NCBI RefSeq assembly: GCF_016899775.1
Contig: NZ_JACJJE010000010.1
Location: forward strand, 1-64,000
DNA from: Pseudoflavonifractor capillosus
GTDB taxonomy: Bacteria > Bacillota > Clostridia > Oscillospirales > Oscillospiraceae
Direction of reading: 5' to 3'
DNA: 64,000 nucleotides
How positions within the stretch are numbered: the first letter of the stretch is position 1; the number at the start of each line of letters is the position of its first letter. Below, in pieces: positions 52,366-61,112 of this stretch. The notes below the pieces were generated by a model that worked only from the letters and a program-made list of their open reading frames with translations, had not been told where the DNA came from and did no database searches. Both the position numbers and the translations under genes were made by a program.

Positions 52366-53403
52366 GTGAGAAAACTGATTGCGGTACTTGCTGGCGCGGC
52401 GATTGTGGCCTCCATGGCCGGCTGTTCTTCTCAGGTCGGCGGTGAAAACGAGAGCGGGTATACCCAGGCGCACCTGCTCATGTCCACCACGGTAGGGGAC
52501 AACTCCAACTCGGCCAGGATGTGTGTTCTGTTCGCGGAAATGGTCAGTGAGGCCACCGACGGCGCGGTGACCGTGGACGTCTTCACCTCGGACCAGCTCT
52601 CCGGCGGCGACATGGCAAAGGGGATCGATATGCTCTCCTCCGGCGGCACATCCTGCGCCTTTGAACCGGTGGACTCCCTGGCGGCTCTGGACGAGCGGCT
52701 GATGACCCTGAATATCGCCTGGACCTTCGACTCATATGAGCAGGCCGAGGAGATGCTCAACGGCAGTGCGGGCGAGTACATCGCCGACCTGCTGGAACCC
52801 AAGGGGCTGACCACCCTGGGCTTTATCCACAACGGCATGCGTCAGTTGACCAACGCAACCCGCACCGTGACCATCCCTGAGGATCTGGAGGGAATCAAGA
52901 TCCGCGTCCCCGGCGGCGAGCCGTTCATGCAGGCCTTCACCCTCATGGGGGCCGACCCTCTGACCATGAGCTTCAGCGAGCTGTATACCGGCATGTCCCA
53001 GGGCACGGTGGACGGTCAGGAGAACGGCTACGACCTGATCTACAACAATTCCTTCTATGAGGTGCAGCCCTATATCACCGAGTGGAACTACAGCTACGGC
53101 GCATTCGCCCTGGTCTTCAACTCGGAGATCTGGAATTCCTTGAATGAGCAGACTCAGCAGGCCATCCAGGAGGTGGCCGACGAGGTGTGCGCCACCGGCA
53201 ACGCCAACGTGGTCAACAGCGAGGCGGAGCAGCGCCAGGCCATCCTTGACTACGGCTGTGAGATTACCGTGCTGACAGAGGAACAGATCAAGGCATTCCA
53301 GGATGTTCTGGTGGAGCAGGGCTACTACGAATATTTTTATAACAAGTACGGCGCGGACGCCTTTGAGGCGTTTGGCATCGACATTGAATCCCTGCGAGCG
53401 TAA
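52366..53403 (+). CDS. dctP: TRAP transporter substrate-binding lipoprotein (operon 2)
   Basis: 345 residues from a GTG at 52366, chosen because it opens a clean lipoprotein signal (AAIVASMAGC) after GGAGGG. DctP hallmarks: GIKIRVPGGEPF with the carboxylate-binding Arg, and SELYTGMSQGTVDGQENG. It would capture the four-carbon sugar acid. A GC-rich hairpin follows, before dctQ. Confidence 0.9.
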   Translation: MRKLIAVLAGAAIVASMAGCSSQVGGENESGYTQAHLLMSTTVGDNSNSARMCVLFAEMVSEATDGAVTVDVFTSDQLSGGDMAKGIDMLSSGGTSCAFEPVDSLAALDERLMTLNIAWTFDSYEQAEEMLNGSAGEYIADLLEPKGLTTLGFIHNGMRQLTNATRTVTIPEDLEGIKIRVPGGEPFMQAFTLMGADPLTMSFSELYTGMSQGTVDGQENGYDLIYNNSFYEVQPYITEWNYSYGAFALVFNSEIWNSLNEQTQQAIQEVADEVCATGNANVVNSEAEQRQAILDYGCEITVLTEEQIKAFQDVLVEQGYYEYFYNKYGADAFEAFGIDIESLRA

Positions 53404-53445
53404 GACTAGTTCCGGCGAATGGTCCGGAACCAACCAGAGAAGCGG

Positions 53446-53482
53446 GGCCCGGACGCTGCGTCGCGCTTCCGGGCCCTTTTTG
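53446..53482 (+). terminator. Attenuator/terminator between dctP and dctQ
   Basis: GGGCCCGGACGC / GCGCTTCCGGGCCC with small mismatches then TTTTTG. It would let more binding protein than permease be made, as is common in transporter operons. Confidence 0.7.
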
Positions 53483-53505
53483 TAAAGCAAAGAGAGGTGA
53501 CTTTT

Positions 53506-53994
53506 GTGAAGACCCTTGACCGCGGACTTGCAAAGGTGGAAAAGGTCGTCTGTATCATCAGTTTGATTTTAATGATCGCCATTACATTTGTCAACGTGGC
53601 GTCCCGCTTTATCTTCCACTTCTCCTTCTCATTTGCGGAGGAGATCACCACCGGTCTGTTCGTGCTGACCTCCCTGATGGGCAGCGCCATCGGCGTGCGG
53701 AAGCACGTGCATCTGGGCCTGAACGTGATCACTGACTCCCTCCCCGCGGGAACGCAGCGTGTGCTTTTGCTGGTTTCCAACCTCATCGGCGCCGTATTCT
53801 GCGCCTATATGACCTATCTGGGCATCGAAATGACCCTGCTGGAGTATCGAAACGGCCAGATCACCGCCTCTCTCCAGTGGCCGGAGTGGGTGTTTGGCAT
53901 TGTGCTGCCCATCGGGTTCGCTTTTATTGCCATCCGCTTTTTGATGGAAGCGGTCTGGACGCTCAAGCATGAGGAGGGCGGCGAATATGAGTGA
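53506..53994 (+). CDS. dctQ: TRAP transporter small permease (operon 2)
   Basis: 162 residues from GTG at 53506 (GAGAGG 9 bases upstream). Four membrane helices; SFAEEITTGLFVLTSLMG is the family block. Overlaps dctM by 8 bases. Confidence 0.9.
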   Translation: MKTLDRGLAKVEKVVCIISLILMIAITFVNVASRFIFHFSFSFAEEITTGLFVLTSLMGSAIGVRKHVHLGLNVITDSLPAGTQRVLLLVSNLIGAVFCAYMTYLGIEMTLLEYRNGQITASLQWPEWVFGIVLPIGFAFIAIRFLMEAVWTLKHEEGGEYE

Positions 53995-55267
53995 GTCGGT
54001 CATCCTGTTTGGTGTATTTGTTGTTTTACTGTTATGCAACGTCCCCATCGCGGTGTCCCTGGGCGTCCCGGCGGTACTGTCCTGCCTGGTGGCGGGCTAT
54101 TCCCCCAGCATGCTGCCCATCAACGCCTATGCGGCCACCCATAAGTTCTCCCTGCTTGCCATTCCCTTCTTCATTGTCTCCGGCAATATCATGGAAAAGG
54201 CGGGCATCTCAGAGAAACTCATCAACCTGGCCTCCGCATGTGTGGGGCATTTCCGAAGCGGTCTGGCCCTGGTGACGGTTATCTGCTCCTGCTTCTTTGC
54301 TGCCATCTCCGGCTCCGGCCCGGCCACTGTGGCCGCTCTGGGCACGATCCTGATCCCGGCCATGGCGGCGGCGGGGTATCCCATCTCTTTCGGCGCCGCT
54401 CTGATGGCCGCCGCCGGCGCCATCGGGGTCATCATCCCCCCGTCGGTAACCTTTATCGTCTACGGCAGCATCTCCGGCGCCTCGGTGGGGCGCATGTTTA
54501 TGGCCGGCGTTATCCCCGGCATCATGATGGGCATTGCGCTGGCCATCTGCTCCATGATCCTCACCAAGAAAATGGATATCAAGCTCCGCCCCCGGGCCTC
54601 CAGCCATGAGCGCTGGGTCGCATTCAAGGACGCCATCTGGGCCCTGCTGATGCCCGTTATCATTCTGGGCGGCATCTACGGCGGCATCTTCACCCCCACC
54701 GAGGCGGCGGCCGTCTCCGCCGTATACGGCCTGATCGTGGGTGTTTTCATCTATCGGAAAATGCGCTTCGGCGAGTTTATCCGCTGCATCGTGGACTCCA
54801 TGGCCCAGAATGGCCAGGTCCTGTTTGTGATGATCTGCGCGGCGCTGTTCGCCTGGATGGTGGCCGCCACCGGTATGACCACCACCATCGGCAACGCCCT
54901 GATCTCCCTGTCCAGCGGCAACCTGATTATCTTCCTGCTCATCACCAACCTGATCCTGCTGTTTGCCGGCTGCATCATGGACGCCAACTCCGCGCTGTAC
55001 ATTCTGGTGCCCATCCTGCTGCCTGTGGCGCAGGAGCTGGGATATGACTCCGTGGCCTTTGGCATCCTCATGTGCGTGAACCTGGCCATCGGCCTGATCA
55101 CTCCCCCGGTGGGCGTCAACCTGTACACCGCCTGCAGCATCGCCAAGATCTCTTTGCGGGACATCATCAAGTGGGTGCTGCCTCTCATCGGCTTCCTGCT
55201 GATCGTCCTGCTGCTGGTCACCTATATCCCGCAGATCTCCCTGTTCCTTCCCAGCCTGATGTCTTAA
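53987..55267 (+). CDS. dctM: TRAP transporter large permease (operon 2)
   Basis: 426 residues from ATG at 53987 (GAGGAGGG upstream). Motifs LAIPFFIVSGNIMEKAG, FFAAISGSGPATVAA, IIPPSVTFIVYGS, FTPTEAAAVSAVYGL. Same family as the permease at 31534 but clearly diverged and GC-richer. Confidence 0.93.
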   Translation: MSESVILFGVFVVLLLCNVPIAVSLGVPAVLSCLVAGYSPSMLPINAYAATHKFSLLAIPFFIVSGNIMEKAGISEKLINLASACVGHFRSGLALVTVICSCFFAAISGSGPATVAALGTILIPAMAAAGYPISFGAALMAAAGAIGVIIPPSVTFIVYGSISGASVGRMFMAGVIPGIMMGIALAICSMILTKKMDIKLRPRASSHERWVAFKDAIWALLMPVIILGGIYGGIFTPTEAAAVSAVYGLIVGVFIYRKMRFGEFIRCIVDSMAQNGQVLFVMICAALFAWMVAATGMTTTIGNALISLSSGNLIIFLLITNLILLFAGCIMDANSALYILVPILLPVAQELGYDSVAFGILMCVNLAIGLITPPVGVNLYTACSIAKISLRDIIKWVLPLIGFLLIVLLLVTYIPQISLFLPSLMS

Positions 55268-55364
55268 CCGTACCATGCGGCCGGCGCCTGCGGTCTGAAG
55301 GGCCCCCATTCCCCAGACCGCGGCGCGGACCAACCTTTCAGCAATCCCACACAGGAGGTGCGCC

Positions 55365-55655
55365 ATGCGCGGAACCGATTACCTTGGCGCCCCCAGGAGG
55401 CTGCCCGCCGGCCCGGCGGTGCTGCTCCGTCTGGCGGGCATCGGATTTATGATCTGGCTCAATGTCTATATGTGGCAGTGCTGCCAGCGGGGAGAATATT
55501 TTCGGGACGACCCGGTCCTGACCGTATTCATCCTGATGTTTTTTGCCGCCGGAACTGTCTTCGGCACATTCTGCACCTGGCAGCGGTGGAGAGGACGGAA
55601 CATTCGGTCCTCCGCCGCCGAACAGGGCCGGCCGGACCCGGGCATGGACGCCTGA
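55365..55655 (+). CDS. Small two-helix membrane protein of the sugar acid operon
   Basis: 96 residues, start with AGGAGG 7 bases upstream. Two hydrophobic segments (LLRLAGIGFMIWLNVYMW and VLTVFILMFFAAGTVFGTF) with charged ends. No family recognised. Placed between the TRAP permease and the dehydrogenase, so it may be a transporter accessory subunit. Confidence 0.65.
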   Translation: MRGTDYLGAPRRLPAGPAVLLRLAGIGFMIWLNVYMWQCCQRGEYFRDDPVLTVFILMFFAAGTVFGTFCTWQRWRGRNIRSSAAEQGRPDPGMDA

Positions 55656-55716
55656 TCTCCCAATTTTTAACTGACACAACGCGATCTTTGAAATGCAGAA
55701 AGGCAGGAATTTTCCT

Positions 55717-56778
55717 ATGACTGGAACTATGAGAGCAATCGTAAAAGAGAAGCCCGAAGTGGGCGCGGTTTACCGCACCGATGTGCCCATTCCCCAGATC
55801 TCCGACGAGGAGGTCCTGGTAAAAGTGAAGGCCACCGCCATCTGCGGCACCGACCAGCACATTTACAAGTGGGCCCCCTACGCCCAGGAGCGGCTGAAGC
55901 TGCCCATGGTGTTCGGCCATGAGTTCGCCGGCGACATCGTGGAAGTGGGCAAGAACGTGCTGGGCTATCAGGTGGGCGACCGGGTGGCCGGCGAGACCCA
56001 CATCCCCTGCAACCAGTGCTACCAGTGCCGCACCGGCAATCAGCATGTGTGTGAGCACATGAAGATCATCGGCGTGCATGTGCCCGGCTCCTTCGGGGAG
56101 TACATCAACGTGCACAAGGACTGCCTGTGGAAGCTGGACGACAGCATCAGCTATGTGAAGGGGTCCCTGCTGGAGCCCTTCGGCGTGGGCGTCCACGGCG
56201 TCTCCGCCACCCCCATGGGCGGCAAGGACGTTCTGATTACCGGCTGCGGCCCCATCGGCCTGATGGCCATTGCCGCCGCCAAGTACAGCGGCGCCGGCCG
56301 GATCTTCGCCACCGACATCGACGAGCCCAAGCTGGAAGTGGCCAAGCAGATGGGCGCGGATGTGACCATCAACACCCGCAGCCAGGCCGCCTCCGAGGTG
56401 GTTCTCAACGCCACCGGAGGCCGGGGCGTGGACGCGGTCATCGACTACACCGGCAACAACGGCGCCATCTCCGACGCCTTCAAGGCCCTGAAGCTCCACG
56501 GACAGTTCACCATGGTGGGCCTCCCTGGAGGGAGTCTGACTCTGGACGCCACCAACGGCATTATCTATAAGGAGGCCACCGTGGTGGGCGTCACCGGCCG
56601 GCTCATGTATCAGACCTGGTTTGAGTGCGAGAAGCTGCTCAAGACCCCCGGCTTCGACCTGAAGCCCGCTCTGGGCGGCATCTACCCCCTGGAAAAATAT
56701 GAGGACGCCTTCCAGGCGCTGTTCTCCGGCGCGCCCGGCAAGATGGTGCTGACCCTGGAGGACGGACTGGAGTTCTGA
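55717..56778 (+). CDS. Zinc-dependent medium-chain alcohol dehydrogenase (threonine 3-dehydrogenase-like)
   Basis: 353 residues from ATG at 55717 (AGGCAGGA upstream). Catalytic zinc ligands in ICGTDQHIY and GHEFAGDIVE; structural zinc site CNQCYQCRTGNQHVC; Rossmann motif TGCGPIGLMA. Closest in style to L-threonine 3-dehydrogenase and L-idonate dehydrogenase. In this operon it probably oxidizes a hydroxyl of the sugar acid or its alcohol precursor. Confidence 0.88.
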   Translation: MTGTMRAIVKEKPEVGAVYRTDVPIPQISDEEVLVKVKATAICGTDQHIYKWAPYAQERLKLPMVFGHEFAGDIVEVGKNVLGYQVGDRVAGETHIPCNQCYQCRTGNQHVCEHMKIIGVHVPGSFGEYINVHKDCLWKLDDSISYVKGSLLEPFGVGVHGVSATPMGGKDVLITGCGPIGLMAIAAAKYSGAGRIFATDIDEPKLEVAKQMGADVTINTRSQAASEVVLNATGGRGVDAVIDYTGNNGAISDAFKALKLHGQFTMVGLPGGSLTLDATNGIIYKEATVVGVTGRLMYQTWFECEKLLKTPGFDLKPALGGIYPLEKYEDAFQALFSGAPGKMVLTLEDGLEF

Positions 56779-56794
56779 GATTCAGGAGAAAACC

Positions 56795-58054
56795 ATGACG
56801 ACATTGCTGATCCTGGCGGATGATCTGACCGGCGCGCTGGACACCGGCGTACAGATCGCTCAGCTGCAGGTAAACACACAGGTGCGCCTGTATGTGGGCC
56901 CGGACACGCTGCGGTCGGCGGAAGAGGCGGAGGTGCTGGTGATCGATACCGAGAGCCGGCACCTCCCCCCGGAACGGGCGGCCGAGCTGGTCTCCGGCCT
57001 GGTGCGAGAGGCCGCGGCGCAGGGCGTGCCCTATCTCTATAAAAAGACGGACTCCGTCCTGCGCGGCAATGTGGGCGCGGAGCTGATGGCTGCGGCCCAG
57101 GCCGCCGGAGTCCGCCCGCTGCCCTTCGTCCCGGCCTGGCCGGAAAACGGCCGGACCACCAGGGGGGGCATACACTATGTGGACGGCGTACCGGTGGCCC
57201 AGAGCAGCTTTGCCGCCGATGTGCTCGACCCCATCCGCAGCAGCCGGATCGACGAGATCCTGACCTCCACCGCACCCTGCCGCTCTCGGGTTGTGGAGGC
57301 GGATAGTTCTGTCTGGCCGGACGATGGGGACGTGCTCATTTTCGACGCGCAGACGGGCGAACAGGTGGACCGGATTGCCGAAGCGCTCTGCCGCCGCGGC
57401 ATGGCCCGCCTGACGGCGGGCTGTGCCCGGCTCCTCCAGAGCCTGGCGCCCCACATCGCCCTGGAGCTGCCCGTTCGGGCGGCGGCCCCTGTCTGTGCAG
57501 ACGGCCCAGGCCGCATTCTGCTGGCCTGTGGAAGCCTGAGCCCCGTTTCGCTGTCCCAGACCGCCTACGCCCGCAGGCAGTTGGGATATGTGCCGGTGGC
57601 GCCCGACGGTGACCCAAGCAGCGGGGAGGCCTCCCAGATCCCATCCAGCGCACACATCCTGCTGCGGTCCACCCGGGCCGAGACAGGCGAGGAGGTCCAG
57701 CGCTATCTGGAGACCATCCCTCCCAGCCGCCGGGTCCAGCAGGCCCAGTATACCGCGGAGTGCATGGCCCGCCGGGTCCAGGAGATTGCGGACCGGGCCG
57801 CGGTGGACACCTTGATTATTTTCGGTGGCGACACCTTGGCTGCCGTCATTCGCCGCATGGGCATCCAGAGTCTCCAGCCGGTGGCCCAGCCGGCCAAAGG
57901 GGTCGTGCTCTGCCAGGTGGAGTATCGGGGCCGCAGCCTGCGTTTGATTACCAAATCTGGGGGCTTCGGCGAGGAAAATTTGGTCGAGATAATCCAGACC
58001 GCCCTGACGCCCGCCCCAGACCTATCAAAATCCTCAACCTGCAAAAAGGAATGA
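56795..58054 (+). CDS. Four-carbon acid sugar kinase (OtnK/DtnK family)
   Basis: 419 residues. N-terminal ILADDLTGALDTGV and YLYKKTDSVLRGNVGAEL, C-terminal IIFGGDTLAAVIR and KSGGFGEENL are the diagnostic motifs of the DUF1537 kinase family, which phosphorylate D-threonate, D-erythronate or 2-oxo-tetronates at O4. With the PdxA2 gene next to it the product should be 4-phospho-threonate or -erythronate. Starts 14 bases after the dehydrogenase stop. Confidence 0.92.
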   Translation: MTTLLILADDLTGALDTGVQIAQLQVNTQVRLYVGPDTLRSAEEAEVLVIDTESRHLPPERAAELVSGLVREAAAQGVPYLYKKTDSVLRGNVGAELMAAAQAAGVRPLPFVPAWPENGRTTRGGIHYVDGVPVAQSSFAADVLDPIRSSRIDEILTSTAPCRSRVVEADSSVWPDDGDVLIFDAQTGEQVDRIAEALCRRGMARLTAGCARLLQSLAPHIALELPVRAAAPVCADGPGRILLACGSLSPVSLSQTAYARRQLGYVPVAPDGDPSSGEASQIPSSAHILLRSTRAETGEEVQRYLETIPPSRRVQQAQYTAECMARRVQEIADRAAVDTLIIFGGDTLAAVIRRMGIQSLQPVAQPAKGVVLCQVEYRGRSLRLITKSGGFGEENLVEIIQTALTPAPDLSKSSTCKKE

Positions 58055-58059
58055 TGAAC

Positions 58060-59151
58060 ATGAACAGACCTATTCTGGGAATCACCATGGGCGATCCCTT
58101 TGGCAACGGTCCGGAGATCACTGTCCGGGCGCTCCACGACAAAACCGTCTACGACCGCTGCCGCCCCCTGGTGGTGGGCGACGTGAGCAGCATGGAGTAC
58201 GCCCTCCGGGTGGCCAAGAAGGTATCCGGCATCGATCTGGCCCTCAACCCGGTCCGGAGCGTCCAGGATGCCAAGTTCGCCTATGGCACCATCGACGTGC
58301 TGGACATGGGCCTGGTCCCCAAGGAGCAGATCCCGGACACGGCGGACCAGGAAGAGCCCAAGCCCTTTGGAATCGGCGCCTGCGCCCTGGGCGGCGAGGC
58401 CTCCTTCCAGTATGTGAAGAAAGTGATCGAGCTGGCCATGGCTGGCGAGATCGATGCCACCGTCACCAATGCCCTGAGCAAAGAGGCCATTAACATGGCC
58501 GGGCACCACTACTCCGGCCACACGGAGATCTACGCGGACTACACCCACACCGACAAGTACACCATGATGCTGGCCCATGAGGAGCTGCGGGTGGTCCACG
58601 TCTCCACCCACGTCTCCCTGCGCGAGGCCTGCGACCGGGTCAAGAAGGCCCGGGTGCTGGAGTGCATCCGCATCGCCAACGAGGGCTGCAAAGCCCTGGG
58701 CATTGAGAATCCCAAAATCGGTGTTGCCGGCCTGAACCCCCACTGCGGGGAGAACGGCATGTTCGGCACCGAGGAGATTCAGGAGATCCAGCCCGCCATC
58801 GACGAGGCCCTGGCCGAGGGCATCAACATCCCCGAAAAGAAGCCCACTCCCCCGGATACGGTGTTCTCCAAGGCGCTGGGCGGCTGGTATGATATTGTGG
58901 TAGTCATGTACCACGACCAGGGGCATATTCCTCTGAAGGTGAAGGGCTTTGTCTACAACAAGCAGGAGAAGCACTGGGAAGCGGTAGCCGGCGTCAATGT
59001 GACATTGGGACTGCCGATCATCCGCGCATCCGTGGATCATGGAACTGGTTTCGGACATGCGGGCAGCGGACACGCAAATGAGTTGAGTCTAATCAACGCG
59101 ATGGATTATGCCATTCAATTTGCAAATACAAAATTAAAAAACGGGCAGTAG
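58060..59151 (+). CDS. pdxA2: 4-phospho-threonate/erythronate dehydrogenase (PdxA2 family)
   Basis: 363 residues. TMGDPFGNGPEITV start, metal His in GHTEIYADYT and YHDQGHIPLK, GTGFGHAGSGHAN near the end. PdxA2 oxidizes and decarboxylates the 4-phosphate of D-threonate or D-erythronate to dihydroxyacetone phosphate. Start at 58060 fits AAGGA 9 bases upstream; ATGs at 58051 and 58054 are too close to it. Last gene of the operon; a terminator follows. Confidence 0.9.
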   Translation: MNRPILGITMGDPFGNGPEITVRALHDKTVYDRCRPLVVGDVSSMEYALRVAKKVSGIDLALNPVRSVQDAKFAYGTIDVLDMGLVPKEQIPDTADQEEPKPFGIGACALGGEASFQYVKKVIELAMAGEIDATVTNALSKEAINMAGHHYSGHTEIYADYTHTDKYTMMLAHEELRVVHVSTHVSLREACDRVKKARVLECIRIANEGCKALGIENPKIGVAGLNPHCGENGMFGTEEIQEIQPAIDEALAEGINIPEKKPTPPDTVFSKALGGWYDIVVVMYHDQGHIPLKVKGFVYNKQEKHWEAVAGVNVTLGLPIIRASVDHGTGFGHAGSGHANELSLINAMDYAIQFANTKLKNGQ

Positions 59152-59199
59152 TCTGCCGCGGATCTTAGACAGGCTTCAATTTCCCCTCCCACAGGCAGA

Positions 59200-59237
59200 A
59201 ATCCGCTGGAATCAAATGATTCCAGCGGATTATTTTT
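59200..59237 (+). terminator. Terminator of the sugar acid operon
   Basis: Perfect 15-bp stem AATCCGCTGGAATCA / TGATTCCAGCGGATT (short AA loop) followed by ATTTTTG. Confidence 0.85.
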
Positions 59238-59530
59238 GTTTTCCGCGGTCTTTTCCTGTTTGTTGTCCCATTGACCCGGATTGTAACCGGACGGAAACTT
59301 GGAGGGCCGGATGGGCTGGGTTCCAGTCCCTCCGCCGTCCCCGGATGCTTTAAATTCCGTTCTCTTACAAACGGCAGAGCTTCAGGCGCGCCAAGAATGA
59401 GCGACGCGGGAACCGAAAATAGCGCTTGCGCTGAGTCCGGGACCATCCTTCCGCTCCATCAATTTCTCATAAAATAAACAGGGGGGCGCGCATCGCTGCA
59501 CCCCTCCCCTCAGGCTGCCCTGCAAGTTCC
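59238..59530. other. Intergenic stretch without a recognised gene
   Basis: About 290 bases between the operon terminator and the end of the membrane protein gene. No gene, repeat or further terminator seen. Confidence 0.4.
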
Positions 59531-60097
59531 TCAGTTTTTCTCCGGGCTCTTCTGGATTTTCCAGTCCGGTCCCGCTGATTCGACTGGCCGTCCGCACTTT
59601 TCACTCAGCCAGGCCCGCAGCTCCTCTATTCCACCGCCCTGGAGCGTACTTTTATCCAGCATCACTACCTCACCCTTCTGGGTGACATAGTAGAGATTTT
59701 CCTCTGTCTCCACCAAACGGCCGCAATCGTGATACGGGTAAACCTTCTCCTCACGGCGATTGACGCTTCGTATGCCTTCAGCCTCCAAAGTGTAATTTGT
59801 GGAAAAGACCCGCTTGTCCATCTGCCTTTGTGCAGTCCGGGCCGCAATCTGGAAATAGAAAATCCCGGCGGCCAAGAAGGCCAGCGCCAACAACCCGAAC
59901 ATCACCGCCACCCACAGCTTCCCGGTCATCTGGACACAGAAGATCCCCACTGCAATATCGATCACGCTGATGGCCACATTGAACCGCTGCTTTTTCCGCA
60001 GGCACTTGGGGGCCAAGATTCCATCCACCACTCGATGCATCTCCAGCAGGTGAGGATAGTCCAGGTCCGTATGAATCTGAAAAGGAGCTGTTTTCAT
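59531..60097 (-). CDS. YcxB-like membrane protein
   Basis: 188 residues from ATG at 60097 (GGAGGG upstream). Two adjacent membrane helices (VAISVIDIAVGIFCVQM and VAVMFGLLALAFLAAGIFYF), then a PH-like beta domain (YTLEAEGIRSVNRREEKVYPY, then LYYVTQKGEVVMLDKS). Matches the YcxB family of unknown function in Clostridia. Monocistronic, no clear link to neighbours. Confidence 0.65.
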   Translation of the reverse strand: MKTAPFQIHTDLDYPHLLEMHRVVDGILAPKCLRKKQRFNVAISVIDIAVGIFCVQMTGKLWVAVMFGLLALAFLAAGIFYFQIAARTAQRQMDKRVFSTNYTLEAEGIRSVNRREEKVYPYHDCGRLVETEENLYYVTQKGEVVMLDKSTLQGGGIEELRAWLSEKCGRPVESAGPDWKIQKSPEKN

Positions 60098-60313
60098 TCT
60101 TTGTATCCCTCCAGTCTCAATCAATCGCTCCAGACGGAGCGATCAGCCCGCCGTCTGGCACAGGCTATATGATAGGGGCTCCCGCCGGTTCTGTCAAGGC
60201 GCTCCCCCTCCGCGGCGGGCGGCTCCCTATTCATTCCAGGCTTTCTCCAGAAAATATCTTTACAAATAGCCGCAAATACCATACAATAAAAATGTGAGAG
60301 GAGGGCAGACCTC

Positions 60314-61045
60314 ATGTCTGAAAAGCCAAACAATCAGGTGCCCAATTATGTCAAAGTTCAAAATTATATCTTGGAAAAATGCCGCAGCGGAGAATATGCC
60401 GTGGGGAGCCGCATCCCCTCTGAGACTGAACTGGCCCGGATGTTCTCTGTCTCCCGGATCACTGCCAACAAGGCGGTCTCAGAGCTGGCTCTGATGGGCG
60501 TCCTCAAGCGTATCCGGGGCAAGGGCAGCTTTGTAATTTCTACCGAGCCAGTCCGTACTTCTCAGGCATTCTCCGCCGCAGTGATTACTAAAGTTTCCGA
60601 GGGGAAGAAACACGAACTATCCCAATTCCGTGTGCTCACGTCCTGTCCGGAACTGGCCCAGAAGCTGGGGCTTCCCGCCGGGGAGAGTTTTTATGAGGTG
60701 GTGCGAAAAAACATCAACGCCCGGAGTTCTATCTCTTGGGACTATACCTACATTCCCTGCTCCGTGGCCCCCGATTTGTCCCTCTCCTTTGAACAGATTC
60801 GAGACTGTTATATCCATGACTACCTGCGGCTTCTTCCCAATGTCCACCCCAAGTTTATGAAGGTATTCATCAATACACGTCCGCTTCCTATTTTGGAGCC
60901 GGCTTTGGAGCACTTCGAGGACCCGGATAACGTGTCCATCTGGTCCTCTTTTGTGTATGATGCCAACATGAAAATCCTGGCCGCTACCTTCACGCTATAC
61001 TCCCTCTCCGACGAAGAAGTTCCTCTCTTTCTCTTCTCCGTATAG
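60314..61045 (+). CDS. GntR-family (UTRA/HutC type) transcriptional regulator
   Basis: 243 residues. N-terminal winged helix (IPSETELARMFSVSRITANK) and a UTRA ligand-binding domain (ASFVYDANMKILAATF-type end). GGAGGG precedes the ATG. Convergent with the cysteine desulfidase gene and probably controls it and the octopine-dehydrogenase-like gene; the repeated TATTGATAT motif between them and near 63910 is a candidate operator. Confidence 0.88.
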   Translation: MSEKPNNQVPNYVKVQNYILEKCRSGEYAVGSRIPSETELARMFSVSRITANKAVSELALMGVLKRIRGKGSFVISTEPVRTSQAFSAAVITKVSEGKKHELSQFRVLTSCPELAQKLGLPAGESFYEVVRKNINARSSISWDYTYIPCSVAPDLSLSFEQIRDCYIHDYLRLLPNVHPKFMKVFINTRPLPILEPALEHFEDPDNVSIWSSFVYDANMKILAATFTLYSLSDEEVPLFLFSV

Positions 61046-61065
61046 TCCTGGTATAAGTAAAAAAC

Positions 61066-61096
61066 GGCTGCCGTATCCAATACGGCAGCCATTTTT
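61066..61096. terminator. Bidirectional terminator between the GntR and cyuA genes
   Basis: Perfect 11-bp stem GGCTGCCGTAT / ATACGGCAGCC, CCA loop, T-runs on both strands (ATTTTTATG on plus; GTTTTTTAC on minus). Confidence 0.85.
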
Positions 61097-61112
61097 ATGC
61101 CCAGGTCTGCCG

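Noticed and set aside
50842-52473. 543-codon minus-strand frame
   Set aside because: Antisense to the PPC and dehydrogenase genes, which have clear motifs and ribosome sites.
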